Assembly (NCBI GenBank): GCA_900143635.1
Contig: FREY01000001.1
Span: 527,324 to 591,323, forward strand
Source: Rhodobacteraceae bacterium Alg231-04
GTDB lineage: Bacteria; Pseudomonadota; Alphaproteobacteria; Rhodobacterales; Rhodobacteraceae
Reading direction: 5' to 3'
DNA: 64,000 bases
Shown: positions 25,075 through 34,026 of the stretch, in pieces
Position numbering within the stretch: position 1 is the first letter of the stretch
How the letters are laid out: each line of letters begins with the position of its first letter
Notes under the pieces: generated by a model
Seen by the model: the letters and a program-made list of their open reading frames with translations, nothing else
The model's database searches: none
Told to the model about the DNA's origin: nothing
Program-made: the position numbers and the translations under genes

Positions 25075-25803
25075 TCACCCCCAGTCCCCCAGTGCCTGCT
25101 GCCAGAGCGTCATTGCCGCCACTGCCGCTGTATCGGCGCGCAGGATACGTGGACCAAGGCTGACCACATGGGACTGTGGCAGTGCGTGCAGGCGTTTGCG
25201 CTCTTTTTCAGAGAACCCGCCTTCGGGGCCGATAAGGATCGCCCAAGGAGAACCGGAATGGGCGGCGGCGGCTAGTTGCAGCGCATTGCCCACTTCGGCC
25301 TCGTCGCAGAACATCAGCTGGCGCTCTTGCGGCCAGTGGTCCAGCAGCCGCGACAGTTTCTGCAGATCACCCACTTCGGGCACATAGGTGCCGCCGCATT
25401 GTTCTGCCGCCTCAACCGCATGGGCCTGCAGACGGTCCTGACGAATGCGGTCGGAATTGGTGAAATCGGTCTGTACCGGCAGAATGCGCGCCGCACCCAT
25501 TTCGGCGGCCTTTTCGACGATGAAGTCGGTGCGCGCTTTTTTGATCGGCGCGAAGATCAGCCAGAGGTCAGGCGGCATCTGCAGGGGCTTGGTCTGCTCC
25601 ACACAGGCAAGCACACCACCGCGTTTTGTGGCCTCGGTGACCTCGCCCAGCCATTCACCATCGGCCCCGTTGAACAGCGCCACCTTCGCGCCCATGCCCA
25701 GCCGCATCACCCCAAAGAGGTAATGCGCCTGATCGCGGTCCAGAGGAACCGATTGCCCTGCCCCCAAAGGGTGCTCTACATACAGTCTGACTTTTGCACT
25801 CAT
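25075..25803 (-). CDS. rsmE: 16S rRNA (uracil(1498)-N(3))-methyltransferase
   Basis: A 242-residue SPOUT methyltransferase that makes m3U1498 in 16S rRNA. An N-terminal PUA-like domain (VRLYVEHPLGAGQSVPLDRD, then HYLFGVMRLGMGAKV) precedes the knotted domain: LIFAPIKKARTDFIVEKAAE, ERQLMFCDEA, ILIGPEGGFSEKE and SLGPRILRADTA. The ATG at 25803 is chosen over in-frame starts that add a 20-residue unconserved leader. The gene is divergent from ubiA with only 12 bp between start codons, so each promoter must lie inside the other gene or overlap. Confidence 0.95.
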   Translation of the reverse strand: MSAKVRLYVEHPLGAGQSVPLDRDQAHYLFGVMRLGMGAKVALFNGADGEWLGEVTEATKRGGVLACVEQTKPLQMPPDLWLIFAPIKKARTDFIVEKAAEMGAARILPVQTDFTNSDRIRQDRLQAHAVEAAEQCGGTYVPEVGDLQKLSRLLDHWPQERQLMFCDEAEVGNALQLAAAAHSGSPWAILIGPEGGFSEKERKRLHALPQSHVVSLGPRILRADTAAVAAMTLWQQALGDWG

Positions 25804-25815
25804 GAGGGCATACAT

Positions 25816-26793
25816 ATGCAAGGCGGGACCCCGAAACCAGATGCGCCGACGCCCTCGGGGCAAGTTTCCGATGCGGTGACAGGTAATTGGGTGGACACAA
25901 TGGCCCCGGCCTGGTCCCGGCCCTATCTGCGGCTTTCCCGCGCGGACCGACCGATCGGCACCTGGCTGTTGTTGATTCCCTGCTGGTGGGGGCTGGTGCT
26001 GGCGATGCTGTCAGACCAAAACATCAGTTGGCAGGACGCCTGGATCGCTGTGGGCTGTGCCGCAGGCGCCTGGCTGATGCGCGGCGCAGGCTGCACCTGG
26101 AATGACATCACCGACCGCAACTTCGACGGTATGGTCGAACGCACTCGGTCGCGCCCCATTCCATCTGGTCAGGTCACCGTCAAAGGCGCCGCTGCCTGGA
26201 TGATCCTGCAGGCGCTGATCTCCTTTGCTATCCTGCTCACCTTTAACCGGGCCGCCATTGCCATGGGCATTCTCGCCCTGCTGCCCGTTGCGGTCTACCC
26301 GTTTGCCAAGCGTTTCACCTGGTGGCCACAGGTCTTTCTGGGGCTGGCGTTCAACTGGGGCGCCCTTCTGGCATGGGTCGCCCATACCGGCACGCTGCAC
26401 TGGGCGCCGGTCCTGCTGTACCTCGCCGGCATTTCATGGACGCTCTTCTATGACACCATCTATGCCCATCAGGACACCGAAGACGATGCGCTGATCGGAG
26501 TGAAATCAACCGCCCGCCTGTTTGCCGGTCAAACAGCAATGTGGCTGCGCCGCTTCATGGTTGGCACCGTCTGCCTGATGGGACTGGCGGTTTTGGCCGC
26601 CGTGCAGCCGACAGGCTCCGTTCTGGCACTGGTTCTGGCACTGGCCGCGCCCTGGGCCATGGGCTGGCACCTCACCTGGCAACTGCGGGCGCTGGACACC
26701 GAAAACAACGACCGGCTGTTGCAATTGTTCCGGCTCAACCGTGACACAGGCTTGATTCCGCTCATCTTCTTTGTGATCGCCCTCTTCACGTGA
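25816..26793 (+). CDS. ubiA: 4-hydroxybenzoate polyprenyltransferase
   Basis: A 325-residue integral membrane prenyltransferase attaching the polyprenyl chain to 4-hydroxybenzoate in ubiquinone synthesis. First Asp motif: AGCTWNDITDRNFDGMVERT (NDxxDxxxD); second: YDTIYAHQDTEDDALIG. RPIGTWLLLIPCWWGL opens the first helix. About eight or nine transmembrane helices. The ATG at 25816 is preceded by no strong ribosome site; a later start (MAPAWSRPYLRL) is possible. Ubiquinone feeds the cbb3 branch encoded in the window only indirectly. Confidence 0.94.
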   Translation: MQGGTPKPDAPTPSGQVSDAVTGNWVDTMAPAWSRPYLRLSRADRPIGTWLLLIPCWWGLVLAMLSDQNISWQDAWIAVGCAAGAWLMRGAGCTWNDITDRNFDGMVERTRSRPIPSGQVTVKGAAAWMILQALISFAILLTFNRAAIAMGILALLPVAVYPFAKRFTWWPQVFLGLAFNWGALLAWVAHTGTLHWAPVLLYLAGISWTLFYDTIYAHQDTEDDALIGVKSTARLFAGQTAMWLRRFMVGTVCLMGLAVLAAVQPTGSVLALVLALAAPWAMGWHLTWQLRALDTENNDRLLQLFRLNRDTGLIPLIFFVIALFT

Positions 26794-26855
26794 TTGAACC
26801 ACAAGCCCTTGCCCTGTAAGACTAGTTCAGCCTGCACCGGACCAGCCAAGATTTC

Positions 26856-28766
26856 ATGCGCCTAAAATTTGCGACCATCGTCAGCCTGACCTTTTTTCTC
26901 GCCGCCGGACTTTGTCTGGTGGTTGCCAATTTCGCCGTCACCGCGGTGGAGCGGGGCAGCGAAACAGCGGTGCGACGTACGCTGGATGAGACAGGCCACG
27001 AATGGGCCGAGGTCACCGCCGATGGGCTGCAGATCATTCTTGAAGGCACCGCCCCCGATGAAGCCTCGCGGTTTACCGCCCTATCCAGCACCGGCGGCGC
27101 AGTTGACGCCGCGCGTATCATCGACCGTATCGAGATTGCGCCCAGTGCCGATTTGGCACCGCCACGTTTCTCGGTCGAGATTTTGCGCAACGCCAGCGGC
27201 ATTTCCATCATTGGTTTGATTCCGGCCGGATCTGACCGGAGCGAGATCATCGGCACCATGCGCGAGCAGGTTGGATCGGCCCGCGTCACCGACCTGCTGG
27301 AAACCGCCAGTTACCCGGTTCCGGAAGGCTGGATCGATGCGCTGTCCTTTGGCATCAATGTTCTCGAACATCTGCCACGGGCCAAGATTTCCATCGGTGC
27401 CGGCCAGGTGGCGGTGACCGCCATGGTCGACAGCCTGCAAGATAAGACGGACCTGGAGCGTCAGCTCAACAGGAACGCCCCTCCCGGCCTGCGGCTGGCG
27501 CTGGCGATTTCCGCGCCACGCCCTGTTATCACCCCCTTCACGCTGCGCTTTGGCATCGAGAACGGGCAGCCAAAGTTCGATGCCTGCTCCGCGGACAGCG
27601 ACGAAAGCCACCGCCGCATCCTGGCCGCCGCCGCCGCCGCGGGCCTAAACACGTCTCCCAACTGCACCATAGGCATGGGGGTTCCATCCACCACTTGGGC
27701 CCGCGCCGCAGAGGTCAGCATCGCCAGCGTCGCCGCGCTGGAAAGCGGCAGCATCACCATCTCTGACGCCGATATCACTCTGGTTGCCACCACCGGTACC
27801 GATCCGGCGGCCTTCGACCGGATCGTTGGAGAGCTCAGATCGCAGTTGCCACCGGTCTTTGCGCTGCACGCAGTCCTGCCGCCCGCCGAAGACGGCAGCG
27901 AAGCCGACGCACCCGAATTCACAGCCACCCTCAGCCCCGAAGGTCAGGTGCAGCTGCGTGGCCGCCTGCCGGGCGCCGAAATGCGCCGGATCGCTGACGC
28001 CTTTGCCAAAGCGCGCTTTGGGTCGGACAATGTATATACCGCTACCCGCGACGTCGCCGACCTTCCTGCCGACTGGGGCCTGCGTGTGCTGGCCGGCCTT
28101 GAAACCCTTTCGCTTCTCAAACGCGGGGTGCTGACCGTCACCGACGACAACGTAGACCTGCGCGGGATGAGCCATCAGGAAGACGCCCGCGCTGAGGCCG
28201 CCCGCCTTCTTGCCGCGAAACTGGGCGAAGCAGAAGGCTTTGCGCTCGACATCACCTATGAGGCGCCTCCCGAACCGGAGGACAAGGTCAAGCCAGCGGA
28301 ACTCTGCGAGGCAGAGCTGTCTACCGTGCAGGCAGGCGCCAAAATCGCCTTTGAGCCCGGATCCGCAACAGTGTCTGGCGACAGCCGCGAAACCATTGAC
28401 GCGATTGTCGAAATCCTTGCTGAATGCGGTGAGCTGCGGCTCGAAATTCAGGGGCATACCGACAGTCAGGGCCGCGAGGAAATGAACCAGAACCTCAGCC
28501 AGGCCCGCGCTCAATCGGTCCTGAATGAGTTGCGCGCACGCCGGGTGCTGACATCGACCTACACTGCCAAAGGCTACGGCGAAAGCACCCCGATCGCAGA
28601 CAATGAAACCGAAGAAGGACGCGAGGCAAACCGCCGGATCGAGTTTCGCCTGCTTCACGCTACGTCTGATCTGACTGCCAACGAAGACGAGGGCGAGCCT
28701 GCTCCTGCGGCAGAAACAGATGACAGCGCTGCGCCTGCCCCGGAAGAGGAGACCGAAGACCCATGA
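26856..28766 (+). CDS. Large OmpA-family envelope protein
   Basis: A 636-residue envelope protein. It has an N-terminal signal/anchor helix (LKFATIVSLTFFLAAGLCLV). The middle, about 40-470, is built of repeated beta-alpha segments resembling BON-type domains, such as ILEGTAPDEASRF and VQLRGRLPGAEMRRIADAFA. The C-terminal OmpA peptidoglycan-binding domain has IAFEPGSATVSGDSRETIDA, EIQGHTDSQGREEMN and SQARAQSVLNELRARRV. It ends with a 30-residue acidic Glu/Ala/Pro tail. It probably links envelope and peptidoglycan. Its last bases overlap the start of the next gene (ATGA). Confidence 0.85.
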   Translation: MRLKFATIVSLTFFLAAGLCLVVANFAVTAVERGSETAVRRTLDETGHEWAEVTADGLQIILEGTAPDEASRFTALSSTGGAVDAARIIDRIEIAPSADLAPPRFSVEILRNASGISIIGLIPAGSDRSEIIGTMREQVGSARVTDLLETASYPVPEGWIDALSFGINVLEHLPRAKISIGAGQVAVTAMVDSLQDKTDLERQLNRNAPPGLRLALAISAPRPVITPFTLRFGIENGQPKFDACSADSDESHRRILAAAAAAGLNTSPNCTIGMGVPSTTWARAAEVSIASVAALESGSITISDADITLVATTGTDPAAFDRIVGELRSQLPPVFALHAVLPPAEDGSEADAPEFTATLSPEGQVQLRGRLPGAEMRRIADAFAKARFGSDNVYTATRDVADLPADWGLRVLAGLETLSLLKRGVLTVTDDNVDLRGMSHQEDARAEAARLLAAKLGEAEGFALDITYEAPPEPEDKVKPAELCEAELSTVQAGAKIAFEPGSATVSGDSRETIDAIVEILAECGELRLEIQGHTDSQGREEMNQNLSQARAQSVLNELRARRVLTSTYTAKGYGESTPIADNETEEGREANRRIEFRLLHATSDLTANEDEGEPAPAAETDDSAAPAPEEETEDP

Positions 28767-29077
28767 ACAGAACCGAGTTCATCATCACCACCGCCATCAT
28801 CCTCTTTGCCGTTTTTGCGATGGGCTGGTTTGCCAACTGGCTGGTCCACCGGCTTTCCCGTGTGCGCCAAAGCGACGTCGCCGATCTCGACCGGATGAGC
28901 CAGGAATTACACGAGGCAGAAGAGACCCGCGATCAGGCGATCACGTATCTGCAACAACGCGAGGCGGAGCTTGCCAACCAGCTCACCCAGACCGAAGCCG
29001 AACTTAGCGCGGCCATGGACGGGCTGCGCAGCGCGCGTGAAGTCAACGAAGAGCTGCAAGCAAGGCTCAACGGCTGA
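28763..29077 (+). CDS. Small membrane protein with coiled coil
   Basis: A 104-residue protein coupled by ATGA to the OmpA-family gene. It has one N-terminal transmembrane helix (IITTAIILFAVFAMGWFANW, about 7-26) followed by a heptad-rich Glu/Gln/Leu coiled coil to the end (SQELHEAEETRDQAITYLQQ, QTEAELSAAMDGL). The topology suggests a cytoplasmic or periplasmic oligomerising partner of the OmpA-like protein. Family not recognised. Confidence 0.8.
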   Translation: MNRTEFIITTAIILFAVFAMGWFANWLVHRLSRVRQSDVADLDRMSQELHEAEETRDQAITYLQQREAELANQLTQTEAELSAAMDGLRSAREVNEELQARLNG

Positions 29078-29172
29078 GACAGCTCCAACAGGATCCGTTT
29101 TCCTCTGGCTGACAATATTGGGGGTAATTTGCCCAGCATGGGCCAAGAGGGGCAGCGCCCCTCCCCTTGCGC

Positions 29173-29619
29173 CTACCAGCGGGTCAACGCATCCTCATCC
29201 GCATCCTTGGCCTCTACCCAGTCGGAATTGCCGTTTTTCAGGAATTCTTTTTTCCAGAACGGCGCCCGAGACTTGAGATAGTCCATCAGGTATTCCGCCG
29301 CCTCAAAAGCATCCTTGCGATGGCGTGATGCAGTGGCGACCATCATGATCTGATCACCCGTTTCCATCCGACCATAGCGGTGGATCACCAGCGCATCCGC
29401 CAGCGACCAGCGGCGCATGGCCTCTTCGGTGATCTTCGTCAGCGCCCGTTCGGTCATGCCCGGATAATGCTCGATTTCCATCGCCGACAGGCTGCCTTCT
29501 TCGGCATCGCGCACCACACCGGTAAAGGTGACAACCGCCCCTGCCCCGGTGGCCCCTGCCGAAAAGGCCTCTGCCTCCGCGCCAAAGTCAAAAGGTGCCT
29601 GCTGAACCGCGATCTTCAT
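29173..29619 (-). CDS. moaE: Molybdopterin synthase catalytic subunit
   Basis: A 148-residue MoaE, which with MoaD-thiocarboxylate inserts the dithiolene sulfurs into precursor Z. Motifs: FTGVVRD, EIEHYPGMTERAL, HRYGRMETGDQIMMVATASR and FWKKEF with the conserved Lys pair. It starts 4 bp after moaD. Convergent with the coiled-coil gene 96 bp away. Confidence 0.95.
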   Translation of the reverse strand: MKIAVQQAPFDFGAEAEAFSAGATGAGAVVTFTGVVRDAEEGSLSAMEIEHYPGMTERALTKITEEAMRRWSLADALVIHRYGRMETGDQIMMVATASRHRKDAFEAAEYLMDYLKSRAPFWKKEFLKNGNSDWVEAKDADEDALTRW

Positions 29620-29623
29620 CGCC

Positions 29624-29872
29624 TCAGCCCCCTGTCATCGGTGGGAAAAAGGCGACCTCGCGCACCCCGGCCAAAGATGCGTCAAAATCCATCAGATCCT
29701 GATCCAATGCCACACGCAACGCGCTGAGGTCGGCAAAGGCCGCCGCGTAGCGGTCTTCGCGGGCGCTCAGCTCTGCCACCAGCTCGGCCACGGTTGCGGC
29801 CTCGGTTTCCACCTGTTCGCGCGGGATGCCGATACGCTCGCGGACCCAGGCAAAATACAAGACATCCATCAC
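29624..29872 (-). CDS. moaD: Molybdopterin synthase sulfur-carrier subunit
   Basis: An 82-residue ubiquitin-like protein ending in the required Gly-Gly (FFPPMTGG), the site of adenylation and thiocarboxylation by MoeB. Core: YFAWVRERIGIPREQVETEA. Normal length. Its ATG overlaps the pgsA stop (ATGA), and moaE follows directly, giving the operon pgsA-moaD-moaE. Confidence 0.95.
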   Translation of the reverse strand: MMDVLYFAWVRERIGIPREQVETEAATVAELVAELSAREDRYAAAFADLSALRVALDQDLMDFDASLAGVREVAFFPPMTGG

Positions 29873-30534
29873 TTGCTTCCTTTCAGGTAGGGCATCGCCT
29901 TGCGGAAGTAATCAAACCCGGTGATCAGCGTCAGCCCGGCCGCAATCCACAGCAGCCATAGACCAATATGCCCCGCCCAGACCTTTCCTTCAAATTTCCA
30001 GCGCAGCCCCTGATGATCAGCGACGTCACCCGCCATGATCTGATCAACCAGACTCTGGTCCATGCCAAGCGCCGACATTCCGAGGTAGTGTTCGAATACC
30101 CCCTGCCCGAACAGGACCGCAATTGCCACCATCTGTGCCGTGGTTTTCCACTTTGCCAGCTTGGTCACCTTCAGCGTTCCCGCCGTATCACCGAGAAATT
30201 CACGCAGGCCCGAAACAAAGACTTCACGGAACAGGATGACCGTGGCCGGAAGCACCAGCCAGGGCGACATCGAGGAATAGCCGACGATCACCATCAGCGC
30301 GACCACCACCATTGCCTTATCCGCAATCGGGTCCAGCATCGCGCCCATTTTGGTTTCCTGTTTCCAGGCCCGTGCCAGATAGCCATCGAACCAATCGGTG
30401 GCGGCGGCGGTGACAAAAAGCAGCAGCGCAAACCAATCCGCATAGGGCCGCGTGAAATAGAGGAACATCAGGGCGACGCCCGGCGCGGCCAGCAACCGCA
30501 TCGCGGTGAGGATATTGGGTATATTCCATGTCAT
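29869..30534 (-). CDS. pgsA: CDP-diacylglycerol-glycerol-3-phosphate 3-phosphatidyltransferase
   Basis: A 221-residue inner-membrane enzyme making phosphatidylglycerol phosphate. The CDP-alcohol phosphotransferase motif DG-x2-AR-x8-G-x3-D-x3-D is complete: D50, G51, A54, R55, G64, D68, D72 (DGYLARAWKQETKMGAML onward). Start MTWNIPNILTAMRLLAAPGV is typical. About five membrane helices. First gene of the pgsA-moaD-moaE operon; 136 bp separate it from the uvrC stop upstream. Confidence 0.94.
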   Translation of the reverse strand: MTWNIPNILTAMRLLAAPGVALMFLYFTRPYADWFALLLFVTAAATDWFDGYLARAWKQETKMGAMLDPIADKAMVVVALMVIVGYSSMSPWLVLPATVILFREVFVSGLREFLGDTAGTLKVTKLAKWKTTAQMVAIAVLFGQGVFEHYLGMSALGMDQSLVDQIMAGDVADHQGLRWKFEGKVWAGHIGLWLLWIAAGLTLITGFDYFRKAMPYLKGSK

Positions 30535-30670
30535 GACCCGGACATTATACCGCTGATCGCGCTTATGAAAGCAGCCTAATCGGTTTTTGCCCCCTGCGGG
30601 TCAAATGCCTTGGGCGCGGGTGTTTTTTGACCCGATGAAGGTGAACCCCGGTCCGGTTTTCGACCGCGTT

Positions 30671-32557
30671 TCAATCCTGCCCGTGGAAGAAATCGTAGAT
30701 CTTTTCCGCCAGCGCCGCCGAGATGCCATCAACCGCTTTCAGGTCCAGCAAATCGGCGCGGCTCACCGCCTTGGCGCTGCCGAAATGCCTGAGCAGCGCC
30801 CGCTTTCGCCCGGCCCCCACGCCGGCGATTTCATCCAGCGGGGTCACCCCTACGGATTTGGCGCGTTTCGCCCGATGGGTACCGATTGCAAAGCGGTGCG
30901 CCTCGTCCCGCAGGCGCTGAATGTAGTAGAGCACCGGATCGTTGTGCTGCAGGGCAAAGACCCTTTCCCCAATCCGGTGGAACTCCTCCTTGCCGTGATC
31001 CCGGTCGACACCTTTGGCGACGCCAACCATGGGAATATCCTGCACCCCGTGTTCGGCCATGATCTGAGCCACGGCACTCACTTGCCCCGCACCGCCGTCA
31101 ATCAGCAGCAGGTCCGGCCACTGGCCTTTTTCGCGGTCCGGGTCTTCTTTCTGCAGGCGGGAAAAGCGGCGGTGCAGCACTTCTTTCATCATCCCGAAAT
31201 CATCGCCCGGTGTCAGATCTTCACCTTTGATATTAAACTTGCGATAGGCGTTTTTCATGAACCCCTCGGGGCCGGCCACAATCATTCCGCCCACGGCATG
31301 CGCACCCTGGATGTGGGAGTTGTCGTAGACCTCGATCCGGGTGGGCGGGCCATCCAGCCCAAAGGCCTCGGCGACCCCCCGCAGCAATTTGGTTTGGGTC
31401 GCGCTTTCCGCCATCCGGCGGGCCAGGCTCTCACGCGCATTGCGCAGGGCACCGGACACAAGTTCCGATTTTTCACCGCGCTGGGGGACGAGGATTTCAA
31501 CCTTGCGGGCGGCCTTTTCAGCCAGTGCCGCCTCCATGAGCGCGGTATCCTCGATGGCATCCGAGAGGATCAGCTGCCTTGGCGGCTCCTTGGAGCCGTA
31601 GAACTGGCCTATGAAGGCCTGCATGACCTCGGCGGCGCTGTTGTCGGCATCGACGCGGGGATAGAAGTCCTGATTGCCCCAGTTCTGATTGGCACGGATG
31701 AAGAAAACCTGCACACAGGCCTGCCCCCCGTCCAGATGCAGCGCGATTACATCCGCCTCGGCGACACCACGCGGATTGATCCCTTGTGAGGACTGCACCT
31801 GTGTCAGCGCCTTGATCCGATCGCGCAGGGCGGCGGCGCGTTCAAACTCCATCGCGTCGGAGGCCTGCATCATCTGTTCGGCCAGCTCTTCCTGTACCTT
31901 TGTCGACCGCCCTGACAGGAACCGTTCGGCATCGCGCACCGAAGCGGCATAATCTGCCTCGGATATTTCACCAGTGCAGGGCGCCGTGCAGCGTTTGATC
32001 TGGTGCTGCAGGCAGGGCCGGGTGCGGCTGGAAAACATCGCATCCGAGCAGTTGCGCAACAAAAACGCCTTTTGCAGCTGATTGAGCGTCCGGTTCACCG
32101 CGCCCGCACTGGCGAAGGGGCCAAAATAGCTGCCCTTTTGCTTGCGCGCGCCACGGTGCTTCTTGATCTGCGCAAAGGGGTGATCCTTGGCGACCAGGAT
32201 ATTGGGGAAGCTTTTATCATCACGCAGCAGCACGTTGTATTTCGGCTTTAGCTGCTTGATGAGGTTCTGTTCCAGCAATAGGGCCTCGGTTTCCGTCCTT
32301 GTGGTCAGGAACATCATCGAGGCCGTTGCCGCAATCATCTTTTCGATCCGCGGGCTGTTGCCCGGCCGGGAGTAGTTGGACACCCGCGCGCGCAGATTGC
32401 GCGCCTTGCCCACATAGAGCACCCGCGCCTGCGCATCGAGCATGCGATAAACGCCCGGACCGCTGCCAAGCGTGCGCAGATAGCCCTGGATCACCCCGTA
32501 TCCGGTGGGCGATTCAGGCGTTGGCTCGGGCATGGGGGCATCGCTGTGTGAAGTCAT
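30671..32557 (-). CDS. uvrC: Excinuclease ABC subunit C
   Basis: A 628-residue nucleotide-excision-repair endonuclease. GIY-YIG 3'-incision domain: [20 protein letters not shown] and [23 protein letters not shown]-like segment [20 protein letters not shown]; RNase-H-like 5' nuclease: [20 protein letters not shown] and [14 protein letters not shown]-terminal HhH pair ending [16 protein letters not shown]. Start placed at ATG 32557; in-frame alternatives are GTG 32629 upstream and ATG 32533. The upstream region contains a DnaA-box-like element but no recognisable alphaproteobacterial SOS box (GTTC-N7-GTTC). Confidence 0.95.
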   Translation of the reverse strand: MTSHSDAPMPEPTPESPTGYGVIQGYLRTLGSGPGVYRMLDAQARVLYVGKARNLRARVSNYSRPGNSPRIEKMIAATASMMFLTTRTETEALLLEQNLIKQLKPKYNVLLRDDKSFPNILVAKDHPFAQIKKHRGARKQKGSYFGPFASAGAVNRTLNQLQKAFLLRNCSDAMFSSRTRPCLQHQIKRCTAPCTGEISEADYAASVRDAERFLSGRSTKVQEELAEQMMQASDAMEFERAAALRDRIKALTQVQSSQGINPRGVAEADVIALHLDGGQACVQVFFIRANQNWGNQDFYPRVDADNSAAEVMQAFIGQFYGSKEPPRQLILSDAIEDTALMEAALAEKAARKVEILVPQRGEKSELVSGALRNARESLARRMAESATQTKLLRGVAEAFGLDGPPTRIEVYDNSHIQGAHAVGGMIVAGPEGFMKNAYRKFNIKGEDLTPGDDFGMMKEVLHRRFSRLQKEDPDREKGQWPDLLLIDGGAGQVSAVAQIMAEHGVQDIPMVGVAKGVDRDHGKEEFHRIGERVFALQHNDPVLYYIQRLRDEAHRFAIGTHRAKRAKSVGVTPLDEIAGVGAGRKRALLRHFGSAKAVSRADLLDLKAVDGISAALAEKIYDFFHGQD

Positions 32558-32904
32558 ATGATCAGAGATATGATTCCCCGGCGCTGGCTGCAATCTTGAA
32601 GCGCCGCATACAAGGGAAAACAAATCCACGGATCCTGTGGATAACTGTGGAGATATCTCCGGGCTATCTGCGCTTTTCCCTTAGAATAAGGCGATTTCGC
32701 CCAAATGCCTAAAAAATGGGCAACATGTTAACCTATTGTTTTTGATTGATATTTTTTCCAACCCCTTACAACCTCATGAAAACACAGGCACTTTTGTAAC
32801 GGTCTTTTTACAATTCAGGCCAAGGTGCACAACTTTCCTGAGCGTTAACTATTTCAGGTCACCAAATGGCACCGAAAAACCTGCGCGACGCGGTTTGCAG
32901 CCAG
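32558..32904. other. Intergenic region upstream of uvrC
   Basis: 347 bp without a supported gene, between the uvrC start and the antiporter stop. Its proximal 100 bp hold two tandem DnaA-box-like 9-mers; the rest (32700-32870) is notably AT-rich, with T-runs on the plus strand. I see no convincing terminator for the antiporter gene here, and no small ORF with a ribosome site. Confidence 0.5.
32636..32654 (-). promoter_or_regulatory. Tandem DnaA-box-like 9-mers
   Basis: TGTGGATAA (32636-32644) is the reverse complement of TTATCCACA, a perfect DnaA box. One base later TGTGGAGAT (32646-32654) is a degenerate second copy with two differences from TTATCCACA. They lie 79-97 bp upstream of the uvrC start. 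Confidence 0.5.
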
Positions 32905-33855
32905 TTACAGCAGGATCAGGATATAACCGCCGTATAGCGCCGTCAGAGCCACGCCCCAAACCCGCGTGATGTCCCGTTTGAAGAAGACAAAGGGGACAAT
33001 CAGCAGCGATGCGCCCAGCATCACCCAAAGGTCAAACCGCAGGAAGGATACATCGACGGTAATCGGATCGATCAGTGCCGCCAGCCCGATAATGGCCAGA
33101 AGGTTGAACATGTTCGAGCCGATGACATTGCCCAAGGCAACATCTGCCTGACGTCGCAGCGCCGCCATGACCGTGGTTGCCAGTTCCGGTAGCGAAGTGC
33201 CGATTGCAACCAGGGTGAGGCCGATAATCGTATCGCTGACATGATACATACGGGCGATGATCGTGGCGTTATCCACCAGGAGATCCGCACCCAGTGGCAG
33301 GCCGATAAGGCCCAGAACAATATAGAGCGCGATACGCCAGCCCGGCATATTGGGGTCGGCTTCCTCAATGTCTTCGAGGTCGTCGTTCTCTCCGTTGCGC
33401 CGATGCGCGCGGGCCTCGCTAAAGGCGGTGCCCAGAACAAAGGCCAGCGCTGCCAACAGGATCAGACCGGACAGGAAGGTGAAGGTGCCGCAGGCCGCCA
33501 GGAAAATGAACAGCACCGAGGCGATCAGCATGAAGACGTAATTCTTGCGGGTGTCGCATTCGCTGGTGTGCAGCCCGGTGATCATCGCAGGGATGCCCAG
33601 AACCAGCAGGATATTGGCCGTGTTAGACCCGACGACATTGCCCATTGCGATGCCATCAGCATTTTCCGCCACAGCCTGAACCGCGATCAAAAGCTCAGGC
33701 GCGGAGGTGCCAAAAGCGACGATCGTCAAGCTGACGATCAGCGCAGGCACGCCCAGACGCAGGCTGAGATTCACAGCCCCGCGCACCAGCGCATCCCCGC
33801 CCAGAAGCAGGATTACCAAACCCAGCCCAGACAACAGCCACGGCATTGTCAGCAT
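32905..33855 (-). CDS. Calcium/sodium antiporter (CaCA family, YrbG-like)
   Basis: A 316-residue exchanger with two inverted alpha-repeats, each with the signature pair: VAFGTSAPELLIAV with NVVGSNTANILL in the first half, and VAIGTSLPELATTV with NVIGSNMFNLLA in the second. About ten membrane helices with a charged loop (AHRRNGENDDLEDIEEAD) between halves. The ATG at 33855 was chosen because it overlaps the upstream stop (TGATG). It exports Ca2+ in exchange for Na+ in the family; no substrate is tested here. Confidence 0.92.
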   Translation of the reverse strand: MLTMPWLLSGLGLVILLLGGDALVRGAVNLSLRLGVPALIVSLTIVAFGTSAPELLIAVQAVAENADGIAMGNVVGSNTANILLVLGIPAMITGLHTSECDTRKNYVFMLIASVLFIFLAACGTFTFLSGLILLAALAFVLGTAFSEARAHRRNGENDDLEDIEEADPNMPGWRIALYIVLGLIGLPLGADLLVDNATIIARMYHVSDTIIGLTLVAIGTSLPELATTVMAALRRQADVALGNVIGSNMFNLLAIIGLAALIDPITVDVSFLRFDLWVMLGASLLIVPFVFFKRDITRVWGVALTALYGGYILILL

Positions 33856-34025
33856 CAGCCCCGTTTTCCTTTCGTACAGGCACACGGCCCCTTGCCAATC
33901 TTGAACCGCTTGCATTTCGGGCAACGGGCAGCGTCCAGCTGCTTTTGTCCCGGAAAGCGCAGTTTGCCGAACATGGCCAGCACCGCCATCGCAACAAGGA
34001 AAAGGGATACAATCTTGAAAATCAC
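33855..34025 (-). CDS. Small membrane protein with CxxC / CxC zinc-binding-like tail
   Basis: A 56-residue protein starting at GTG 34025, one base after the S49 peptidase stop. It has one N-terminal transmembrane helix (FKIVSLFLVAMAVLAMF) and a Cys-rich tail with C-x2-C-x9-C-x-C spacing (CPKCKRFKIGKGPCAC), typical of a small zinc ribbon. Its stop overlaps the antiporter start. The GTG was preferred over an in-frame upstream start inside the peptidase gene. I recall homologous small proteins in other roseobacters but no named function. Confidence 0.75.
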   Translation of the reverse strand: MIFKIVSLFLVAMAVLAMFGKLRFPGQKQLDAARCPKCKRFKIGKGPCACTKGKRG

Positions 34026-34026
34026 G

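Noticed and set aside
32558-32904. SOS box upstream of uvrC
   Set aside because: No GTTC-N7-GTTC is visible in the spacer.
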